Assembly (NCBI GenBank): GCA_027596035.1 | Contig: JADGJA010000072.1 | Location: forward strand, 1 to 49,820 | Length of the DNA: 49,820 nucleotides | Direction of reading: 5' to 3' | Origin: Thoreauomyces humboldtii | Taxonomy: Eukaryota > Chytridiomycota > Chytridiomycetes > Spizellomycetales > Powellomycetaceae | Part shown: piece by piece, positions 43,038 to 49,820 of the stretch | Position numbering within the stretch: the stretch's first letter is position 1 | Layout: the number at the start of each line of letters is the position of its first letter | Position numbers and translations under genes: made by a program | Notes under the pieces: model-generated | The model's input: only the letters and a program-made list of their open reading frames with translations | Database searches by the model: none | Told to the model about the DNA's origin: nothing

Positions 43038-44415
43038 CTATGCCTCATGATATCTCTGATAGCCCCCCTGAGGGCGTGCAAGCATCTCTTGGATTGATGG
43101 AAGGTAGACCCGAGAATCTTGAGCGCTCGGATAGATGGGATTCAGTTGCTGAGGATGGGGCACTTTTGAGTGCTGCGTGTGCCGCGGGTACTCGAGATGG
43201 TATTGAGTGGCTTGAAAGCCATGGGTATGCTGCTCGTCCGAGAACCCGGCGTAACTGTGAATCGCCTCGAAAGGGTCGCGCGAAGGGCATGGCGTGTCGG
43301 AGTATCCCGAATCTCGGCGAGGATGCAGATTGTGAGGCGACGTGGTGGTATAGGCGTCGTACCGAGAAAAACTGGACTGTAAACAAAAGATCAGTCGATC
43401 AGAACAGTTACTCAACATGCAAGTCGAGAAGGCGGGATCAAAAAACCGCAAAGCATACGTCGAGTTGCGCAATTCGGGAAGGCGGACCTAGCGAAGACAC
43501 GATCTCGCCACGGACTGGGGTGCGTTCATCTTGTGCAATGACAGCGGCATCGCACATAGTCTGGAGACTGCCAAACGATGGTAAAACGGGAAAGTTGGAA
43601 GCAATTTCTGACTCCTCTCCGTCGGATCCGCTGATGTAGTAAACCCTTCCGTCGCGTCCATCGAACTCGAAGGCCGCTTCGTCAAGCACCTTCTTTCCAT
43701 CCTCGGAACATGTCTCGGATTGTTGCAGGACAGCTGTGCAAAGGTTGGAGAGAATGGCAAGTTTGTCGTAACCACACCCGTCACGGGCCTCGGCGTCCTC
43801 CTTCCTGCAAACCACTTCCGTGGAATCCTCGACATTGAAGTCCTCAGGGTCTTCGGAATCTGAACCGGAGTCGCTGTCCGTGTTCTGCTCGTAGCGATCC
43901 CCGGCTGCATCGGCTTTGCCTTCGTCGGCGTCGCCATCGTCGGAGGCGGATGGGAAAGGGCCGGATTCAGAAAGCTGCTGATCGAGCCCAGGAGTGCCTT
44001 GCGGGGACGCAGAAGATTCTTCATCGCCCTCCTTGCGCTTGTATGGACCACGGGATACGCCCTTCTTGCGCTCCTTGCGGACAGAGTCCAGGCAGGTAGT
44101 CTCTATACCGTAGCGAACGCAGCGTGGACAAGGTCGGACAATTTCACACTTTTTGCATGCCTTCTGGCAGTTGACTTTGTCATTGAACGACCGACCAGGC
44201 GTCAGCAGGATGCACTACCTGATGGTCCGGAAAACTAAAAGGAAAACGACGGACATACCACACGCATTTTTCACTTGGCGTCTTTTCTTTGGCCATTCGG
44301 GCTGCTCGGCTGGACTGGGAAGCGCCGCAGTGCAGCTCTGCCGTCGCTTGGAGGCTCGAACGGGCTGCGCCGAGGATGCGACAGAGTTGCGACGACCGGA
44401 AGCGATGGCGGGCAT
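43038..44415 (-). CDS. Zn2Cys6 fungal-type transcription factor
   Basis: Three exons: 44415-44259, 44174-43459, 43376-43038; introns 84 and 82 nt; 403 residues. The zinc cluster is at C52-x2-C55-x6-C62-x5-C68-x2-C71-x8-C80 (KNACVNCQKACKKCEIVRPC, then PRC and TTC), followed directly by the basic linker RKERKKGVSRGPYKRK. This sub-type (KNACVNCQKACKKC...RKKGxxRGPYKR) is a widespread fungal group. The first intron splits the cluster between C52 and C55. The rest is acidic and disordered, with a C-terminal Tyr/His/Pro-rich segment typical of activation regions. No fungal-specific middle domain is seen. Target genes are unknown. It is head to head with AHA1. Confidence 0.92.
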
Positions 44416-45004
44416 GGCGAGATGGTTCGAATTGCGGCGAATGAAAAAGCGGTGCTGGTCGGAGTGAATCGAGTCAAGGTTTACATGTCCTGCCCAGGGT
44501 CAAAAGAGAAGGAGCGAAGGAAGGGGGCAGAGAGCCTTTTGGGTGGGTGTCGGTTCTTGTGTCTGTCTACGTGGGCCCCCTCGATACACACGCGGTGGGA
44601 CCGGTCGTCGGAGTGTGTTCGAGGTGTGCGTGCCCCCCCTCCTCCCACCAGGCGCCAGGCTCAAGGGAGCAAGGCATGCGTGCCTGACGGCTCAGAGCCC
44701 CAACATCAACCCCAACGCACGCTGTACCTGTGCGACCCGCTGATTTTTTTTTTCTGTACCGGCCGCCGGCCAAAGAAGCGAAATGAATCTTGGACGAGTC
44801 TCTGGTCAGCCAAGCAGTTGTCCGAATGTCCGAATCTTCGGTGGCTGTGCCTACGGGTGACTCACACTTTCGAAGGGTTTCCAGGACTTTCCGGAGAGTC
44901 GACATCACTGCACCTCGCCCCAGAGATCAGTCAACGGAACACCGAAGCGGAACACAGGGATCAGAACATCTATCATTCTTCACCCCTTGTTGCATCGAGA
45001 CGTC
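44416..45004. other. Divergent promoter region, Zn2Cys6 gene / AHA1
   Basis: 589 bp between opposite start codons. A run of T at about 44743-44752 and G/C-rich blocks are present; a long open frame through the region on the + strand carries no motif and ends in the AHA1 second exon frame by chance. Confidence 0.6.
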
Positions 45005-46239
45005 ATGACTCAAACTGGAACCAACTGGAAGAACGTCAACAACTGGTACAATCGTCGCGACATAGTGGGGGTCCAGGATTCTTTCTTCTCAACAGCTTTG
45101 GTCGCATTCTTCGCTACTTCAGGCACTGGGTTGAGAAGAATTGCCTCCCATGGGCAAAGGAGTACTTCATCCAGAAGCTCACCGGCACCGCCGTTGAGAA
45201 GGGTGACGTTAAAGTCTCGGTCAACGAAGTTCGGGACGTAACCGGCGACGTGGACCTTAACCAGCGTAAAGGAAAGATCATCACGATCTTCGATGTTGTG
45301 CTGACGCTAGGATGGAAAGGTATGCCACTAGATAGCTAATCTTCTTTCAAGAAAGATCCATGACACTTCTTGCAGGGGAGGGTTTTGGCACAACCGCCGA
45401 GGGAAAAATCTTCATACCGGAGTACATGCATGACACTGATGCCGAAGACATTGTTGTAAGTCAGCTCGCGTGCACTTCTCGATCCAAATGCCCTCTTTCC
45501 GCTCACCTCCTCGATCAAACCACGTTGCTTCGGACAGTTCGACGTATCGACCGACTCTCCAAACTCAGACCGCGACAAGATTAAGGAGGTAGTGCGCATC
45601 GAGCTCACCAAGGCTATCCGCGCTAGGATGGTTCCATTCGCGAAGGATCTCGTGGACGGTGAGCGGGGTCTTTTTTCGGGGTATTTGGCCTCCATGCACT
45701 CGCTCACTGCTTTCACAGCCCACATCAAGGATGTGTACATCGCCCCGGAGGAGATGAAGGGCCATCCAGTTCTGAAGACGTACCAGCCTAAACCTCCTGC
45801 ACCCGAGACAAACCCGGTCACCAGCGCGTGCAAAACAGCAGCTGGCGGAGTAACGACCATTAAGCAGACCATCGAGTTTGCGGCATCTCCCCGTGACATT
45901 TACGAGACTCTCCTTGACGTCCAACGCGTGCAGGCTTGGACACGAGGCAAAGCGCAGGTCGGACGGGAGGCTGGTTCAGCGTTTGTCCTTTTCGACGGAA
46001 ACATTTCCGGGACCACCACTGAGCTCGTGCCCAACACCAAGATCGTCCAGCAGTGGCGACTCAAAACGTGGCCGGTCGGTCACTTCTCTACCGTCACATT
46101 CGATCTTGGAGAGGGCTCCGACAAGACTGTTCTCAAGGTCACCCAATCTGGCGTGCCCGTGTCAGAAAAGGAGATGGCAAAACAGTGGGAGCGATACTAC
46201 TGGCACAGTATAAAAGCAACGTTCGGTTTTGACTCTTAG
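45005..46239 (+). CDS. AHA1: Activator of Hsp90 ATPase, Aha1
   Basis: Five exons: 45005-45045, 45123-45319, 45376-45455, 45538-45658, 45719-46239; 319 residues. Aha1 binds the Hsp90 middle and N domains and stimulates its ATPase in the cytosol. The N-terminal domain opens with the conserved NWKNVNNWHWVEKNCLPWA (the NxNNWHW motif is completed by splicing exon 1 to exon 2) and contains GDVDLNQRKGKIITIFDV and LGWKGEGFGT. A Pro-rich linker follows. The C-terminal START/AHSA1 domain is clear: IEFAASPRDIYETLLD, VQAWTRGKAQV, FDGNISGTTTELVPNTKI, QQWRLKTWPVGHFS and the final YYWHSIKATFGF. Confidence 0.97.
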
Positions 46240-46393
46240 ATCACTGGCAACCGCACCGGCATCTCCAACTGGTAGCAGATTTCCTCTATTCATCAAATAT
46301 AGCAGCCGAGTCCTATTTACAAGCTAACGGCGTTCCCCGGAAAGTATGTCCCCGCGCGAATCTCGGCCAGCGGCCATTTCTTGGCTGTCCAAT

Positions 46394-47754
46394 TCAAAAT
46401 GCCCCGCGCTTCTTTTCCAAGTAGCTAGCATATGGGGGTCGGATAGGCATCTGAACTGGCTGAAGTAGTTTATACTCTTCCCCGTCCGCATTCTGCAACG
46501 TCCAGGATGATGAGTGGTGATAGGAAGCTGTGGCAAAGCAACTGCTAAACTCACCCCGAGGTTGTAAGTTTGATCAGAATCAAACCCGCTTAGATCGCCG
46601 CACGCCAGGAAAGGAACTATTACGCGGTTGAGACCTTTGAGCTCGTTCCCCTCTCCATAGGAAAAATCCAGAAGGGGGTTGAGCATGGTAGGCGAGTAGC
46701 CATCTGGCGGGGTATAGTTCTGGCAAACAATAAAAGCCTCTGCGCGAAGGCTTCAGCAAACGGCGCCACGCAGAAGAAACGCGAAAGAAGTCACCTATGG
46801 ATGAGTTTCGTGAGCTCCGGGGCTTCGAGCAGGTTACGATGGGAAAAAACACTTTCATCTGAGCGTAAAGCAAGGAGATGTCTTTGCCACGAAAGATCTT
46901 CGCGATGAATGTGCCACCGCGCCTCAAAACGTTAGTTGTGATATTGAGTGCCTATAGAAATTAGAGTGAGCATCCAGCAGCGTTAGATAATACCACTAAA
47001 TGACTAGAACTCAACTGCAAGAAGTAACTGCGCCTGAATATATTCGTCCATGTCATGCAACCCGGTGACTAGAGAGTATGTGAGTCTTGTGCCGGAAACT
47101 CGCAACCGTTTTCAATCGCAGCTGACCATCCGGTGCTCCATCACAAACGACCATATCCGCCAGCTTGCCCTCAAAGTGCGAGATAATCGCTTCCGCAGTA
47201 GAGGTTTTGGTGATGTCTCCCTGCAACTGGATCACACCCGGAAGCGGGGCCTGGACGGACAGGCCTGGTAAATCACTGTTCGCTGGCGGCCAGAATGGTC
47301 GATCGCTTCATACCATGGCCTGCAAGTCCACCGCCACAATCTTGACTGGGTTTGAGGGGTCATCCGAGTTCAGTTCCTTTCAGGGTCAAGCGTGAGTCCT
47401 ACATATGTCGCTAGCACGGGTTTCAGCCCAGCGACACCTTGCTCAAAACCTGACTCCAACTCCCTGGAGCCGCGCACAAATCTACGCATCGGGTTACCCC
47501 TGGAAAAATCCCGAACTCTTCATCTGTAGTGGATGATTTCTCTCAGCGCGTGTTTTGAAAGATGGGTTGCTTGAAAGTTCACCTACCTATTTGCAGAAGC
47601 TTGAATGCGCTCCGCGCACGCCAACCTTGCTCCTTGGCTGCACGGTAGTAGATATCACGCTAGCAAGGATTCAAAAGCCTTCGTTGATACACCTGCCTAT
47701 CTTCTCATCAAAAGTCGGCAAAGGACCAACCTTGTCTTTTGATGATTTTCCCAT
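46394..47754 (-). CDS. TRM7: tRNA (anticodon-loop ribose 2'-O) methyltransferase Trm7/FTSJ1
   Basis: Nine exons: 47754-47731, 47659-47587, 47523-47438, 47376-47314, 47250-47127, 47068-47016, 46951-46795, 46739-46555, 46492-46394; introns 55-71 nt; 287 residues. With Trm732 or Rtt10/Trm734 it methylates ribose 32 and 34 of tRNA anticodon loops. The start [14 protein letters not shown] is canonical. The SAM-binding loop is [13 protein letters not shown], and the K-D-K-E catalytic set of RrmJ/FtsJ enzym es is intact: Lys28 (RSAFKLL), Asp in [11 protein letters not shown], Lys in AKIFRGKD, Glu in SSIEAF. The protein ends with [14 protein letters not shown]. The intron at 47313 uses the second acceptor (gtccag), which alone keeps [14 protein letters not shown] in frame. 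Confidence 0.96.
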
Positions 47755-48138
47755 CGTTTCAATTCCGAGCAGTACGATACCATCGGGAATCGTTTTTAGC
47801 AGGCGCGAGTACGAGAAAAGTGAAAAGCTGCGCCCCCACCGCATCACTCGACTGATCGGGCCTAAACAGTTCCAAACCACGTCCTGCTAATAGACCACGT
47901 CCGTCCCCCAACCCATTCTCCTCCTCCCAGACAACCTCAGTACCGGTACTCGCTCCGCAGCACACCCTCCTCCCTGCCTCCTCATCCTCTCGAACACTAT
48001 ACTCTTTGCTGTAGCACCCTTCAGCCGCCGGGAGCTTCTTCTGCCTTAAGCGGGCCTCGTCTTCCAACGCTTCTTTCCGCAGTCGCTGCCCGTGCCCTCG
48101 TTTCCGGAAAGGCCGTCGGTCCCGCCGTTGCGGGAATC
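47755..48138. promoter_or_regulatory. Divergent promoter TRM7 / STS1
   Basis: 384 bp between opposite start codons, with a C/T-rich stretch on the STS1 side (about 47895-47990). No distinct site is identified. Confidence 0.6.
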
Positions 48139-49075
48139 ATGATACAGCCATCGCCTCAGCTCCCGTTCAGCCGAAAGAGGAAGACCGCATCTGACGAGTC
48201 TACCTCGCCTTCGCCTCACAATGCTCCTTCCAGCTGGTCCTCTCCCAAGAGGTTTCGTACGGGCTCCATGGAGCCTGAGGTGCTCGTTCGGCTTCAAGAA
48301 GCACCCGCTACTCTCCCCCAGCCACCAATACGAAAGCTTCTCTCCATGCTACCTTCTGACCAGCTTGCCGGCATCATTTGCTCCATGCTGGAAACGAACG
48401 CCCACTTGCAGACGGACCTCGTTGCTCTGATACCCCGTCCTTCCCTGACCACAGCGGCTGCTCTTCTGGAGCGCGCTGAAAAGGCCGTGATTGGTAGGGG
48501 TTACCTCCGTTCTGCTTCCCATTACCTGTGCAGCATATTGACGTAGTGTTCTTCCCCGCTTAGACGCGTTCCCGTACAGCAAAAATGGCCGATCTACGAC
48601 TGCCTATTCGTTCCACCGCGTTCGTCCACACCTCGACGAGCTTCGCGACCTTCTTCTATACTTCGTCGACTTCTTCGTGCTGCCAGGCGTCTACCCCGCC
48701 GACTTGCAGCATGAATACCCTGCCATCGCCTTTGGATATCTGGACGCCGCGACTCGTCTCGTCCACCGCCTTCCACGCTGGGAGGATCCGGCTCAAGACG
48801 ACCAAACCCGTGGTCAGCTCTATAGGAGGCTGGGACAAGCCTGGCGCGTTGCCGTCGCCGAGGTTGCGCGCAGAACCCGCGAAGGAAAGATTTTCGGCTC
48901 AACACCTGTCAGCGCTTGGGCGGAGAATCTGCACCAGCACACCAATCAAACGAATGGCGAGTACGGCTTCCGGGAAGCTTTCAACGAGTTCAAGGAGTCC
49001 TTGGGCTGGGTCATCGGGATCGACGTCAGACCCAACGCACCTCAGCTACCGCCAGGGCCGGCGCTTTCCGTGTGA
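48139..49075 (+). CDS. STS1: Proteasome nuclear-tethering factor Sts1/Cut8
   Basis: Two exons, 48139-48493 and 48564-49075; 70-nt intron; 288 residues. Cut8/Sts1 anchors 26S proteasomes at the nuclear envelope and is itself short-lived. The N-terminus has a bipartite-like basic patch (SRKRKTASDES and SPKRFR), as expected for importin-dependent entry. Family marks: the helix pair IRKLLSMLPSDQLAGIICSML, the following IPRPSLTTAAALLERAEKAV, and after the splice DAFPYSKNG, RVRPHLDELRDLLLYFVDFF and LPGV. The C-terminal part is a six-helix bundle in known Cut8. A short upstream reading frame overlaps the leader. It shares its promoter with TRM7. Confidence 0.92.
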
Positions 49076-49706
49076 GCACGAAGCTTAGGGGAATTGAAAA
49101 TCACAGGACGCCTGTGGGATGGTCAAGCAGAGCTGCATCGGCAAACTTACTTGAGCTGGTACGGCGCAAAAGACATACTTCGGTTTTCGGGAGGAAGACG
49201 CACAATATATGCAACGTACAATATCCTTTGTTTGCTCCGTAAGAGAGGACGCTGTAATAAAACTTGAGCGCAGCTGTTTAAACGTTCTACTTCGTGCTGC
49301 CAAAAGGCGACTACTGTAATTAACTATGTCGAGAAGCCGCTCCCCTCGCCTGGGCCGGGTAGTCCATTGGCGCCGCTACTGACGTTCGTTCTGGAAAGGT
49401 CTGCAACGATTTCGACGCCACGTAGCAGCACCGGCAGATTCAATTGTGTTCCGGCTGATATTTCGCGCCATCTTGCCGCTCTCGCTGTCGATGCTTCATG
49501 AGTTGCCGCGATTGCCGTCCTTGCTCCATGGGAAGTTGGCTAAATGGAGGAAAGAGGTCCTTCCGTGTGGTTGATCGGCGCTGAGCATAGAGAAAGAAGA
49601 TCGAGATTGGGAGATGGGCTAAAGGCTCGCACCGCACAGCGGTTTCAAGTTCCTCCCCGCGAAACGGACTCTTGGAACTTTTACCCACAGAACGACCAGC
49701 CTTTTC
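49076..49706. other. Intergenic, no gene seen
   Basis: 631 bp after STS1. An ataaaact stretch at about 49256-49264 may be part of a 3' end signal. Short frames on both strands have no motif. Confidence 0.55.
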
Positions 49707-49820
49707 ATGTCAAACCCGAGCAGCACTCCGTTCACAGCAACTTGTACCTCGGAAGACGGGCCCCATCGTGTTTCGCCGCCGCCGCCGCCGCCGCCTCCTC
49801 CACCCCCTCCTCCTCCTCCT
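49707..49820 (+). CDS. Start of a polyproline protein, cut by window edge (partial)
   Basis: From an ATG at 49707 the frame stays open to the window end (38 codons). It reads MSNPSSTPFTATCTSEDGPH, then RVS and a run of 15 prolines encoded by ccg, cct, cca and ccc codons (49775-49820). Mixed use of several proline codons suggests selection on the protein rather than simple DNA slippage, although cct/ccg runs are also repeats. Polyproline starts of this kind occur in actin-linked proteins such as formins, WASP and verprolin. Identity cannot be judged; it could also be a chance frame through a GC-rich microsatellite. Confidence 0.4.
   Translation, partial: MSNPSSTPFTATCTSEDGPHRVSPPPPPPPPPPPPPPP

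Noticed and set aside
42860..43639. Plus-strand 259-codon frame opposite the Zn2Cys6 gene
   Set aside because: It is the antisense shadow of exons 2 and 3 of that gene, which have a supported intron and conserved zinc cluster upstream.
44275..45339. Long plus-strand open frame of 354 codons
   Set aside because: It runs through the divergent promoter, the AHA1 first exon and intron and part of exon 2; only the last part is real AHA1 sequence, and it is split there by a proper intron.
1..49820. Transposon, integrated virus, CRISPR array or biosynthetic gene cluster
   Set aside because: No transposase, reverse transcriptase, integrase, viral replication gene, terminal inverted repeats, spaced palindromic repeats, or clustered tailoring enzymes were found; the gene content is mainly single-copy housekeeping.

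Overview
This is nuclear DNA of a true fungus. Evidence: a division-1 chitin synthase, a GPI-anchored cell-wall-type protein, a fungal Zn2Cys6 regulator, and spliceosomal introns mostly 51-85 nt long with GT(A/G)-AG ends. Every multi-exon gene model below was rebuilt by hand from splice sites and protein continuity, and each reconstructed coding length is divisible by three. Two genes point to a zoosporic (flagellated, chytrid-like) fungus rather than a yeast or mushroom relative. One is a five-domain adenylate/nucleoside-monophosphate kinase with an AK5-type RIIa/Dpy-30-like N-terminus, an architecture usually tied to cilia. The other is an ortholog of the animal P-type-ATPase-like protein TMEM94. 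The lineage assignment is inference.

Layout. 1-4075: a short frame-broken reading region, then an intron-containing fusion protein of the GmrSD type (DUF262 plus DUF1524), a family best known as bacterial Type IV restriction enzymes. 4721-10105: a multi-pass membrane protein and a 13-exon chitin synthase. 11065-12383: TFIIA large subunit. 12733-15265: a type II membrane GH26-like glycosidase. 16040-16672: Erv1 sulfhydryl oxidase, divergent from the 15-exon TMEM94 ortholog (17060-21645). 21772-25046: a mitochondrial-type DEAD-box helicase and ribosomal protein S9, divergent from a Rad5/HLTF helicase (25473-28712). 28967-29830: the GPI-type secreted protein. 30642-32216: 3-phosphoglycerate dehydrogenase. 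32447-37345: the 23-exon five-domain kinase. 37792-39712: BCP1 and NTF2, head to head. 39929-42618: a beta-rich membrane-anchored protein and a forkhead factor, head to head. 43038-46239: Zn2Cys6 factor and AHA1, head to head. 46394-49075: TRM7 and STS1/Cut8, head to head. 49707-end: start of a polyproline protein cut by the window edge.

The genes do not form one pathway; most are housekeeping genes arranged as divergent or convergent pairs. No tRNA, rRNA, CRISPR array or intact transposon was seen. The main candidates for something unusual are the GmrSD-like protein, the five-kinase polypeptide, and the TMEM94 ortholog with its degenerate P-type ATPase motifs.
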